Source: an uncultured Alphaproteobacteria bacterium
Lineage (GTDB): Bacteria > Pseudomonadota > Alphaproteobacteria > GCA-2731375
Assembly (NCBI GenBank): GCA_951812805.1
Contig: CATOSZ010000005.1
Location: 62,001-126,000 of the forward strand
Length of the DNA: 64,000 nt
Direction of reading: 5' to 3'
The notes under the pieces were generated by a model. The model was given only the letters and a program-made list of their open reading frames with translations. It was not told the origin of the DNA and did not search any database. Shown in pieces: positions 27,630 through 35,667 of this stretch (the stretch's first letter is position 1; each line of letters begins with the position of its first letter). The translations under genes were made by a program, and so were the position numbers.

Positions 27630-28577
27630 GGCCTCTTCTCCCTGCCACCCGGAACGACCTGAGCGGCGAGACGCGGCCCGCCATGGCCCGTGCATGCGCC
27701 GGCGCACCGGTCTCCCGGCGCGCGAACGCGGGAGGGGCCGGAAGGCCCCTCCCCTTGGCTCGGACCAGAACAGGCCCAGGATGATCTGCGGGCCGGAGTT
27801 CGCGATCGACAGAGCCTGCACGCCCAGCTGCTGCTGGATCTGCAAGGCCTGCAACTTCGCGCTTTCGGCCGCGAGATCGGCATCGACCAGATTACCGATA
27901 CCCGATTTGAAGATATCGGTGAGCTTGGTGTTGAACTCACCCTGCACCTCGATGCGCTTCGCCACCGAACCCAAGGCCGCGAGCTTGTCGCTGACCGACG
28001 TGATGGCGCTGTCGACGACCGAGAGGGCGGAGGACGCCCCGACGGAGGTGGTCAACGTCAGGCTGGCGATGGAGAGCGTCGAGATGTCCATCGACTGCGC
28101 GGACACCGAGATGGTGCTGCCGTCGACGGTGGAGAGCACGCTGGTGGCGGTGGCACTGGCCTGAACCAGGTTGGTGCCGTTGAAATCGGCCGCCTTGACG
28201 ATTTCCTCGACCTGGTTGCGCAACTCCGCGAAGTCGTTGTGCAGGGCCGAGCGCGAGGTCGAATCGAGGCCGGCCTGGTTGGCCTGCACCACCTTCGCCT
28301 TCATTTCGATCAGCAGATCGGAAACGGCCTTGCCCGCCTCGACGGCGACCGAGACCGTGGCATCGCCGTTGGCGAGAGCCGTCTGGACGGCGCCGAGACC
28401 CGCGACCTCACCGCGCATGTTCTGCGCGATGGCGAACGACGACGCATCGTCCTTCGGACCGTTGACCCGAAGACCGGTGGTGATGGAAAGCTGAGTCTGT
28501 TCGAGGCTCTTGTTCGTCCTGGCGAGATTCTGCAGGGCGACCATGGCACCTTCATTGGTGTTCACGGATAGCGTCAT
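27246..28577 (-). CDS. Flagellin fused in frame to FlaG-like protein (lost stop codon)
   Basis: 443 residues in one frame. Residues 1-270 are a short flagellin: N-terminal D0/D1 ([40 protein letters not shown]) and C-terminal D1/D0 ending [21 protein letters not shown] normal flagellin ends about here, but the next codon is TGG and the frame continues through an Arg/Gly-rich linker (271-316) into a FlaG-like domain (317-443, ending [13 protein letters not shown]). The linker looks like translated spacer and contains a perfect 10-bp hairpin. FlaG has its own ATG at 27629 behind GGGAGAAGAGG. Since the flagellin C-terminus packs in the filament core, the fused product is unlikely to polymerise normally. 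The start at 28577 follows an AAGAAGG site and a sigma-54 promoter. Confidence 0.85.
   Translation of the reverse strand: MTLSVNTNEGAMVALQNLARTNKSLEQTQLSITTGLRVNGPKDDASSFAIAQNMRGEVAGLGAVQTALANGDATVSVAVEAGKAVSDLLIEMKAKVVQANQAGLDSTSRSALHNDFAELRNQVEEIVKAADFNGTNLVQASATATSVLSTVDGSTISVSAQSMDISTLSIASLTLTTSVGASSALSVVDSAITSVSDKLAALGSVAKRIEVQGEFNTKLTDIFKSGIGNLVDADLAAESAKLQALQIQQQLGVQALSIANSGPQIILGLFWSEPRGGAFRPLPRSRAGRPVRRRMHGPWRAASRRSGRSGWQGEEAMDKGVDFTSAVVARITPPSRSNAEEAGETRAETRPETAGVAATAGPEERPDDRRVGKIEQLRAAAEDVAQGDGVRLSISYDEGTGRFIYRGLDPSTGEVVRQYPPDELLERAARLRELRGVAIDREA
27730..27753 (-). terminator. Terminator-like hairpin inside the flagellin-FlaG frame
   Basis: GGGAGGGGCC and GGCCCCTCCC form a perfect 10-bp stem with a 4-base loop, starting about a dozen bases after the last flagellin-like codon. 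No T tract follows. In a normal layout it would sit just after the flagellin stop, as an attenuator or mRNA-stabilising structure that lets strong flagellin and weaker flaG expression coexist. Confidence 0.55.
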
Positions 28578-28653
28578 TTTCTCTGACCCCTTCTTCTGAA
28601 GTCTGTTGTGCGCGTTTCTGCGCCGAACCGCCTTGTGCGGTCACGACGGGCGT

Positions 28654-28669
28654 TGCAACAGATGTGCCA
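28654..28669 (-). promoter_or_regulatory. Sigma-54 promoter of flagellin
   Basis: On the minus strand TGGCACATCTGTTGCA matches the sigma-54 consensus (TGGCAC, 5 bases, TTGCA) exactly. It lies 76 bp upstream of the flagellin ATG at 28577, in locally AT-rich DNA. It predicts activator-dependent, late-class flagellin transcription. Confidence 0.85.
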
Positions 28670-28798
28670 GTAGAAGACGTTAACGATGTTGTATCGGCAA
28701 AGTATTGAGGGGGCGATTACTTGTTGGTTAATTTGATGTTTACTGTAAACGCCAAGTCTCGGCAAAAAATGCCCATAGGGCAATTCCTGCCTGGAGAA

Positions 28799-28815
28799 CC
28801 GGCAGGATCTGCCGG
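28799..28815. promoter_or_regulatory. Palindrome CCGGCAG-N3-CTGCCGG upstream of flagellin
   Basis: CCGGCAG GAT CTGCCGG lies about 130 bp upstream of the flagellin sigma-54 promoter, a normal distance for an enhancer. Its arms are identical to those of the site at 25210-25226 before flgI. The rest of the 278-bp gap 28578-28855 holds the promoter and an AT-rich stretch but no gene that I can see. It also lies 41 bp past the hyuB stop, so a terminator role is possible. Confidence 0.55.
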
Positions 28816-28855
28816 GCCCGACAACGATATCTCGGGATGATCCGTGCGCGGCGGA

Positions 28856-30601
28856 TTACGACACCGCCGTCCGTCTCGCGGCACGCAGCGCCTCGGTGCC
28901 GGCCTCGTCCACGCGCGGTACCGGCCCCTCGGCGATGACCACGCCGTAGGCCTCGGCCGCATGGGCGGGCGTGACCTTTTCTTCCAGCACGTCGTCGAGG
29001 ACGAGGGCCGGATCGCGCGCCAGGGCTTCGCCGTTGCCGCCGCCGCCCGACATCACATGGCGGAAGACATCGCCCTCGTGCATGTAGACGGGATCGGTCA
29101 GCAGCACGGGCAGGCTTTCCTCAGCCCCGTCGGCGCGGGCGAGGATGTTGGAGGAGGCGTGACCCTCCTCGCCGCCGAACAGGCCGTGCGGGCGATGCTT
29201 GCGCTTGTCGGAGCGGACGTTCAGCACCGCTTCGTCCGAGAGCAGGCGATACTCGCGGGTGAGCGAGAGGCCGCCCCGGTGGCGGCCCGGGCCGCCGGTG
29301 TCGGGCACCAGGCCGTAGCGTTCGATGCGCAGCGGATACTCCGCCTCGATCATCTCGATCGGCACGTTGGTCTGGTTGGCCCCCATGTGCGGTACCCCCT
29401 CCTGGCCGTCGTGGGTTTCGGCCGCGCCCCAGGTGCCCATGAAGGTTTCGCAGAAGACGAAGGCCTTGCCGTCCTGGTAGCCGCCGATGGTCGGCAGGGT
29501 CGAGCCGCCGCTGCCGTCCGCCGTCACCTTGTCCGGTGCGGCCTGCGAGAGGGCGCCGAACAGGCAATCGATCATCCGGTAGCCGGTGATGCCCCGTGCC
29601 CCGCAGGGTCCGGGATGGACCGGATTGACCACGGTTCCGGCCGGCGCGATCACCTCGATCGCCCGGGTGAACCCGTGGCAGTTCGGCACGTCCGCCGGCA
29701 TCACCGAGCGCATCGCCGTATAGGCACAGGCCTTGGTGAACGGCAGCGTCGAGTTGATGCCGCCGCGCACCTGGGGCGAGGAGCCGGTCCAGTCCACGCA
29801 GCATTGGTCGCCTCGAATCGTCACGGCGGCGTTGAGGACGATTTCCTCACCGCTTTCACCCAGGCCGTCGATGTGATCGACGAAGCGATAGACGCCGTCC
29901 GGCAGCTCGGCGATTTCGGCGCGGGCCAGCCGCTCGGCATAATCGTGCAAGTGATCGGCGTAGCCGAGGACGGTGTCGAGGCCGTAGCGTTCGAACAGTT
30001 CGCACAACTCCCGCTCGCCGCTGACGCAGGCCGCCATCTGTGCCTGCAGGTCACCGATCACCTTCTCGGGCGTGCGCACGTTGGTGGCGACGATGTCCCA
30101 GACCGCCTGGTTGGGCCGGCCGGCCTCGACGAACTTGATGACGGGCAGGCGCAGCCCCTCCTGGTAGATCTCAACCGCGCCCAGCGCGTTGCTGCCCGGC
30201 ACAATGCCGCCGACGTCGGAATGGTGCGCCACCGTCGTCGACCAGCCGGCCAGCCGCCCCTGCCAGAAGATCGGCTTGACGATGTAGATGTCCGGCAGGT
30301 GCTGCCCTTCCGCCGTGTAGGGATCGTTCGAGATGAAGACGTCGCCTTCCTCGATACGCCCTTCGTACTGGCCGATGATCTTGCGCATGGCGTCGTAGAA
30401 GGATCCGAGGTGCATCGGCGTGCACACGCCCTGGGCCAGCGTCAGGCCGTTCGGATCGCAGATCGCCGTCGAGAAGTCGAGCGAGTCGCGGATGATGCCG
30501 GAATAGGACGTGCGCATCAGCGTGATCGCGATGTCGTCCGCGATGGTGTCGAAGGCGCTCTTCAGGACCTCGAGCTGGAAGGGATCGATGTTGGCGCTCA
30601 T
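28856..30601 (-). CDS. Hydantoinase B/oxoprolinase family protein
   Basis: 581 residues, matching the HyuB subunit of ATP-dependent hydantoinase/oxoprolinase-type enzymes. Family segments are LEVLKSAFDTIADDIAITLMRTSYSGIIRDSLDFS, DVFISNDPYTAEGQHLPDI, and the Gly-rich FGGEEGHAS and VMSGGGGNG segments. The ATG at 30601 overlaps the hyuA stop, so the subunits are co-translated. The pair may hydrolyse N-methylhydantoin, 5-oxoproline or a related ring, or carboxylate ketones; sequence alone does not tell which. Confidence 0.92.
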   Translation of the reverse strand: MSANIDPFQLEVLKSAFDTIADDIAITLMRTSYSGIIRDSLDFSTAICDPNGLTLAQGVCTPMHLGSFYDAMRKIIGQYEGRIEEGDVFISNDPYTAEGQHLPDIYIVKPIFWQGRLAGWSTTVAHHSDVGGIVPGSNALGAVEIYQEGLRLPVIKFVEAGRPNQAVWDIVATNVRTPEKVIGDLQAQMAACVSGERELCELFERYGLDTVLGYADHLHDYAERLARAEIAELPDGVYRFVDHIDGLGESGEEIVLNAAVTIRGDQCCVDWTGSSPQVRGGINSTLPFTKACAYTAMRSVMPADVPNCHGFTRAIEVIAPAGTVVNPVHPGPCGARGITGYRMIDCLFGALSQAAPDKVTADGSGGSTLPTIGGYQDGKAFVFCETFMGTWGAAETHDGQEGVPHMGANQTNVPIEMIEAEYPLRIERYGLVPDTGGPGRHRGGLSLTREYRLLSDEAVLNVRSDKRKHRPHGLFGGEEGHASSNILARADGAEESLPVLLTDPVYMHEGDVFRHVMSGGGGNGEALARDPALVLDDVLEEKVTPAHAAEAYGVVIAEGPVPRVDEAGTEALRAARRTAVS

Positions 30602-32697
30602 GACCGCGTATCTCCGGGCTGCTCGGCGACGTCGATGACGATATTGCCATGATCGTCGAGGGCCGCGCGACAATCGGGCGCGACCACGGTGGTGCTGTCG
30701 TATTCCTCGACGATGAAGGGCCCGGCGCGCAGGCGGGCATCGAGGTCCGCGCGGGCCAGGATCGGGGTCTCGATCTCCGCGGCGAAGCCCGGGCCGAAAT
30801 GTACCCGGCGGCTCGTGTCGCCCGAGGGCGGCGGTGCGTCGGTGAGCGCGATGGCGCCCATTTCGGCGACCGGCACGACGCCGACCAGGCGCAGGTTGAC
30901 GATCTCCAACTCGTGCGCGCCGGCGAACTTGTGGCCGTAGCGCCGCTCGTGCTCGTCCTCGAAGGCCTCGCCCAGTGCCGCCAGTGCCGCGCTATCGAGC
31001 GCGCCGTCCGGCAACGGCACGGTCAGCTCGAACGCCTGGCCGCCGTAGCGCATGTCGGCGAGGCGGCGGAAGGCCAGCGCCTCGCCGGTAAACCGCGCGC
31101 GCACCTCGGCCTCGAGGCCGGCCCAGACCCGCTCCGCCGCCGTCACGTCGATATCGGCGATGGTCGTACGGAAGGCGGCGGACAGGTTCAGCTCCCGGTT
31201 GGCGTTCAACAGGCCGATGGCGCTGAAGACGCCGGCGGCGGGCGGCACGATCACCTTCGAAATCCGCAGGACCCGGGCGAGGTCGACGCCGTGCACGCCG
31301 CCGTTGCCGCCGAAGGCGACGAGGGAGAAGTCACGCGGATCGCGCCCCCGGTAGGTGGTCACCGCCTTCACGGCGCGCATCATGTTGGCGTTGGCGACGG
31401 TATGGATGCCGTGCGCGGTCTCCATCAGGTCGCGGCCGAGCGGTCGGGCGATCCGCTCGACGATGGCCCGGCGCGAGCGTTCCGCTTCGATTTCGACCGT
31501 GCCGCCCGCAAGCGTCGTCTGTGAGAGATAGCCGAGCACCACGTTCGCATCCGTCACCGTCGGCGCCTCGCCGCCCTGGCCGTAGCAGGCCGGTCCCGGC
31601 ACCGCGCCGGCGCTTTCCGGCCCGACCTTGAGGGCGCCCGCCTTGTCGATCCAGACGATGGAACCACCGCCGGCGCCAACTTCGGAGATGTCGATCGCCG
31701 GCAGTTTCAGGGCATAGCCGCCACCGCCGCCGAGCGCGCCGCCGCTGGAGATGCCGCCGCCGACCTCGAACTCGTCGGCGCTCATCAGCCGGCCCTTCTC
31801 GATAATCGCCGCCTTTGCGGTGGTCCCGCCCATGTCGAAGGTGATGAGGTCGGGATAGCCGCAGCGCCGGCCGAGCTCCCGCGCGGCGATGACGCCCGCG
31901 GCGGGGCCGCACTCGACGATCTGCGCCGGCCGGTCCGCCGCCGTCGCGGCATCGAGGATCCCGCCGCTCGACTGCATGACCATGAGGCGCCGCGTCAGTC
32001 CGGCGGCCGACAGGTCCTCGACCATGGAATCGAGATAGCGTTTCACCGGCGGGCCGACATAGGCGTTGATCACCGTCGTGCTCGTCCGCTCGTACTCGCG
32101 AATCTCCGGCAGCACGTCGACGGAAAGCGAGATGAAGGCGCCGGGCATGGCGGCCCGCAGCATCTCACCCACCCGGCGCTCGTGCGCGGGATTGGCGTAG
32201 GCGTGCAGGAAACAGACGGCGACCGCCTCGACCTTCATATCCGCCAGGCGTTCGATCGCGCGGGCCACGTCCGCCTCGTCGAGCGCGGTGAGCACCCCCC
32301 CGGCCGCATCCATCCGTTCGGTGATCTCCAGCCGGCGGCGGCGCGGCACCAGCGGCGGCGGCTTGACGTAGAGCGGTTCGTAGAGCCGGGGCACGCGAAT
32401 GCGGCGCAATTCCAGAATGTCGCGAAAGCCGCGCGTGGTCAGCAGCGCCGTCGCGGCGCCCTTCTGTTCGAGGATGGCGTTGGTCGCGACGGTACAGCCG
32501 TGCAGCATCTCCCCCACCCGGCCGGGCGCCAGCTCGGCGCGGGTCAGCAGGTCGCCGATGCCGGTGACGACACCGGCTGCATAATTCTCCGGCGTCGAGG
32601 GCACCTTGCCCGTCACCAGCCGGCCGTCGTCGTCGATATAGGCGATGTCGGTGAAGGTGCCGCCGATATCGGAGGCCACCCGTTGATCCGCTTGCAC
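30598..32697 (-). CDS. Hydantoinase/oxoprolinase family protein, HyuA-type
   Basis: 699 residues, the ATP-binding partner of HyuB. The N-terminus has the actin-fold phosphate motif SDIGGTFTDIAY (residues 9-20). Next come LHGCTVATNAILEQKGAATALLTTRGF, a central DMGGTTAKAAIIEKG second phosphate motif, FGGNGGVHGVDLA and a C-terminal domain ending in ATVVAPDCRA-like residues (here STTVVAPDCRAAL). It is the first gene of the pair; the divergent dioxygenase gene begins 108 bp away. Confidence 0.92.
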   Translation of the reverse strand: MQADQRVASDIGGTFTDIAYIDDDGRLVTGKVPSTPENYAAGVVTGIGDLLTRAELAPGRVGEMLHGCTVATNAILEQKGAATALLTTRGFRDILELRRIRVPRLYEPLYVKPPPLVPRRRRLEITERMDAAGGVLTALDEADVARAIERLADMKVEAVAVCFLHAYANPAHERRVGEMLRAAMPGAFISLSVDVLPEIREYERTSTTVINAYVGPPVKRYLDSMVEDLSAAGLTRRLMVMQSSGGILDAATAADRPAQIVECGPAAGVIAARELGRRCGYPDLITFDMGGTTAKAAIIEKGRLMSADEFEVGGGISSGGALGGGGGYALKLPAIDISEVGAGGGSIVWIDKAGALKVGPESAGAVPGPACYGQGGEAPTVTDANVVLGYLSQTTLAGGTVEIEAERSRRAIVERIARPLGRDLMETAHGIHTVANANMMRAVKAVTTYRGRDPRDFSLVAFGGNGGVHGVDLARVLRISKVIVPPAAGVFSAIGLLNANRELNLSAAFRTTIADIDVTAAERVWAGLEAEVRARFTGEALAFRRLADMRYGGQAFELTVPLPDGALDSAALAALGEAFEDEHERRYGHKFAGAHELEIVNLRLVGVVPVAEMGAIALTDAPPPSGDTSRRVHFGPGFAAEIETPILARADLDARLRAGPFIVEEYDSTTVVAPDCRAALDDHGNIVIDVAEQPGDTRS

Positions 32698-32804
32698 GCT
32701 CGCGCACTCCCCTCCCGTTTGGAAGCGCGATGATACAGCTTTTTGACGCGGGCGCGGCGGCTTGGCAGGATGGGCGCGAACGATATCCAGGGAGAGATGA
32801 TCGC

Positions 32805-33632
32805 ATGGCCAAGAATTCGATCGAGATCAAACCGCTGACACCACGCATCGGCGCCGAAGTTTTCGGCGTCGACCTCGCGAACATGGACGATGCGGATTTC
32901 AAGGCGGCGCACGACGCGCTGATGCACCACCAGGTCATCTTCTTCCGCGACCAGAACATGGACGTCGACCAGCACAAGGCGGCCGGGCGCCGGTTCGGCG
33001 AGCTGCACATCCACCCGGGCTCGCCGCCGCCAGACGGCCATCCGGAAATCTTGATCATTCACGCCGACGAAAACTCGAAGCGCATCGCCGGGGAAAAATG
33101 GCACTCCGACGTCTCCTGCGACGCGGAGCCGCCGATGGGCTCGATGCTCTATCTGTGGACCATTCCGGAAGGCGGCGGCGGCGATACCCTGTTCGCCTCC
33201 CAGTACGCCGCCTATGAGGCGCTTTCCGAGCCGATGAAAGAATTCCTCGCCGACAAGACCGCAACCCATTCGGGCGAGCATGTCTACCGGGGGCGCTATA
33301 ACCATCGCGGCATCGACGACCGGGACAAGGTCTATCCGGAATCGATACATCCCGTCGTCCGCACCCATCCGGTCACCGGTCGCAAGGGGCTCTACGTGAA
33401 TTCGACCTTCACGACCCGGATCAACGAGCTGGAAAAGGGCGAGAGCGACGCGCTGCTCGGCTTTCTCTGCAGCCATTCGACCCGGCTCGACTTCCAGTGC
33501 CGCTTCCGCTGGGAGCGGAACTCGGTCGCGCTCTGGGACAATCGCTGCGTTCAGCACACCGCGATGTGGGATTATTTCCCGCAGGTCCGTTCCGGGCACC
33601 GGGTGACCATCAAGGGGGACCGCCCGGTCTAG
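32805..33632 (+). CDS. TauD/TfdA-family 2-oxoglutarate-dependent dioxygenase
   Basis: 275 residues. It contains the iron-binding facial triad: His100 and Asp102 in KWHSDVSC and His251 in CVQHTAMWDY. Arg266 in GHRVTIKGDRPV should bind 2-oxoglutarate. The family hydroxylates organosulfonates, aryloxyacetates and similar small molecules; residues around the active site resemble TauD but the substrate is not certain. The ATG at 32805 follows GGAGAGATGATCGC; upstream codons in frame look non-coding. It is divergent from hyuA. Confidence 0.92.
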   Translation: MAKNSIEIKPLTPRIGAEVFGVDLANMDDADFKAAHDALMHHQVIFFRDQNMDVDQHKAAGRRFGELHIHPGSPPPDGHPEILIIHADENSKRIAGEKWHSDVSCDAEPPMGSMLYLWTIPEGGGGDTLFASQYAAYEALSEPMKEFLADKTATHSGEHVYRGRYNHRGIDDRDKVYPESIHPVVRTHPVTGRKGLYVNSTFTTRINELEKGESDALLGFLCSHSTRLDFQCRFRWERNSVALWDNRCVQHTAMWDYFPQVRSGHRVTIKGDRPV

Positions 33633-33647
33633 GGCGCTCACTCGCCC

Positions 33648-35105
33648 ATGGTGGAGAGCGGTCACGGCGCGGCGCGGGCGATCCGACGCTACGACGACGC
33701 CGAGGCCGCGCTCGCCCGTATCGTCGAGATCTACGAGGAAGGCGCGCGCCGGGTCCGCGAGCGCTTCGCGCGCTACGCGGCGGGCGACCGGACCAGCCCG
33801 GGAGACGTCGGCTACTATCCCTATGTCGGCATCACCATCCGGCCGGGCGACGTCAGCACGGATTCCCGTGTCCCCTACGGTGTGCTGTCGGACCACGGCA
33901 CCTACGGCGCGACGCTGACCCGGCCGACGCTGTTCCGGAACTACTATCTCGAACAGCTCGGCCGCCTGATCGCCAACCATGGCCGGCCGATCGCCGTCGG
34001 GATCTCCGACCGGCCGATCGCGCTCCCCTTCGTCGTCGAAGACGCGACCGCCGGGGTCACGGCGGAGGACGTTACCTCGCTGCAGACCCTGTTCACCCTG
34101 CCGGACCTGGCCGCGATCGAGGACTCGGTGGCAAACGGCACCAATGCGCCGCGCGCGGGCGAGCCGAAGCCCCTCGCGCTATTTTCGGCGGAACGTGTCG
34201 ATCTCTCGCTGACCCGGCTGCGGCACTATACCGGAACCGCGCCCGAACATTTTCAACGCTTCATCTTGTTCACGAACTATCAGAGATATATCGATGAATT
34301 TGTTGAATTTTCCCTCGGAGAACTAAGGCGGGATAATGACGACGTCAGCTTCGTCGAACCGGGCGACGTCGTCACGAACCGCAGTGGCGAGACGGTAGGT
34401 GAGCGGCCGCGCCACCTGCCGCAGATGCCGGCCTACCACCTCACGCGCGAGGGTCGCGCCGGCATCACCTTGATCAACATCGGCGTCGGCCCCTCGAACG
34501 CCAAGACGATTACCGACCATGTCGCGGTGCTGCGGCCGCACTGCTGGCTGATGATCGGCCACTGCGGGGGCCTGCGCCACACCCAGCGGCTGGGCGACTA
34601 TGTTTTGGCGCACGCCTATGTGCGCGAGGACCATGTGCTGGACCGCGATTTGCCGCCCTGGGTGCCGGTGCCGCCGATCGCCGAGATGCAGGTCGCACTG
34701 GAATCGACGGTGGCCGCGACGACGGGCCTCAGCGGGCGCAAGCTGAAGACCCGGATGCGCACCGGCACCGTCTTCACCACCGACGACCGGGACTGGGAAT
34801 TTCGCCTGAACGAGCTGGCGGTGCGCTTCAACCAGTCGCGCGCCATCGCCATCGATATGGAATCGGCGACCATTGCCGCCAACGGTTTCCGCCTGCGGGT
34901 GCCCTACGGCACCTTGCTTTGCGTCTCCGACAAGCCGGTGCACGGCGAGCTGAAACTACCGGGCATGGCAAGCGCCTTCTACCGCGAGAGCGTGGGCCAG
35001 CACCTCGCCATCGCCATCCGCACCCTCGACCACCTGCGCGAGGCCGGCGCCGAAAGCCTGCATTCCCGCAAACTCAGAAGCTATGACGAGCCGGCGTTCC
35101 GCTGA
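33648..35105 (+). CDS. amn: AMP nucleosidase
   Basis: 485 residues, the length of bacterial Amn, which splits AMP into adenine and ribose 5-phosphate. The N-terminal substrate-binding domain (about 1-190; YYPYVGITIRPGDVSTDSRVPYG) is followed by a phosphorylase-fold catalytic domain containing INIGVGPSNAKTITDHVAVLRP, MIGHCGGLR, and IAIDMESATIAANGFRLRVPYG. It begins 15 bp after the dioxygenase stop with a poor ribosome site; co-transcription is possible. Confidence 0.92.
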   Translation: MVESGHGAARAIRRYDDAEAALARIVEIYEEGARRVRERFARYAAGDRTSPGDVGYYPYVGITIRPGDVSTDSRVPYGVLSDHGTYGATLTRPTLFRNYYLEQLGRLIANHGRPIAVGISDRPIALPFVVEDATAGVTAEDVTSLQTLFTLPDLAAIEDSVANGTNAPRAGEPKPLALFSAERVDLSLTRLRHYTGTAPEHFQRFILFTNYQRYIDEFVEFSLGELRRDNDDVSFVEPGDVVTNRSGETVGERPRHLPQMPAYHLTREGRAGITLINIGVGPSNAKTITDHVAVLRPHCWLMIGHCGGLRHTQRLGDYVLAHAYVREDHVLDRDLPPWVPVPPIAEMQVALESTVAATTGLSGRKLKTRMRTGTVFTTDDRDWEFRLNELAVRFNQSRAIAIDMESATIAANGFRLRVPYGTLLCVSDKPVHGELKLPGMASAFYRESVGQHLAIAIRTLDHLREAGAESLHSRKLRSYDEPAFR

Positions 35106-35116
35106 GGTATCGATCC

Positions 35117-35560
35117 TCACACGCGCACCACACCGAAGGCCAGAAGCCCCAACCCGATGACCAGGACCATGGCACCGGTGAGCGCGATGACGCTCGGGCG
35201 ATCGCTGTCGCCCGCTCCGGTCAGGACGAGGTCGCTCGGATCGTCGCGCCGATAGACGATCTCCACCACGCTCTTGTCGGCAACGAGGTTCGCATAGAGC
35301 TCGGCGCCGACCACCACGTCGCCTTCGATCTTCTGACCGTCCGCGGCGGTGAAGGCATAGGCGATGCGGGAAATGCTCTTGCCGTTGTCCGCGACCTCGA
35401 CCCATGTCGCGGTCACCTGGGCGGCGACGGCGTGGCCGTTGGCGAGGATGTCCTGGCGGTGCGCCCCGTACCAGATGCCGCTGCTCAAGACGCCGGCACC
35501 GGACAGCGAAAAGACCAGCCCGACCCAAAAGTGCGCTCGACTGCGTATGCGAATCGCCAT
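35117..35560 (-). CDS. DUF3592-type membrane protein
   Basis: 147 residues with two membrane helices, near residues 11-29 and 124-144, flanking an extracytoplasmic beta-rich domain. The middle (HAVAAQVTATWVEVADNG ... YAFTAADGQKIEGDVVV ... VEIVYRRDDPSD) matches the DUF3592 pattern. Function unknown. It is convergent with amn and divergent from the ydbH-like gene. Confidence 0.75.
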   Translation of the reverse strand: MAIRIRSRAHFWVGLVFSLSGAGVLSSGIWYGAHRQDILANGHAVAAQVTATWVEVADNGKSISRIAYAFTAADGQKIEGDVVVGAELYANLVADKSVVEIVYRRDDPSDLVLTGAGDSDRPSVIALTGAMVLVIGLGLLAFGVVRV

Positions 35561-35667
35561 TCCGCGGCCCCCTCTCCGCCACAGGGAAAATATCCTTCGA
35601 CCGGGATAATTCGGCCAATCACGATCCGGCGATATCGCGAACGCGACGGAGGCCGTACTCTTCGCCC

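Noticed and set aside
27730-27753. Rho-independent terminator between flagellin and flaG
   Set aside because: A strong stem but no T tract, and flaG would then lack a promoter. Kept as a hairpin with low certainty for termination.
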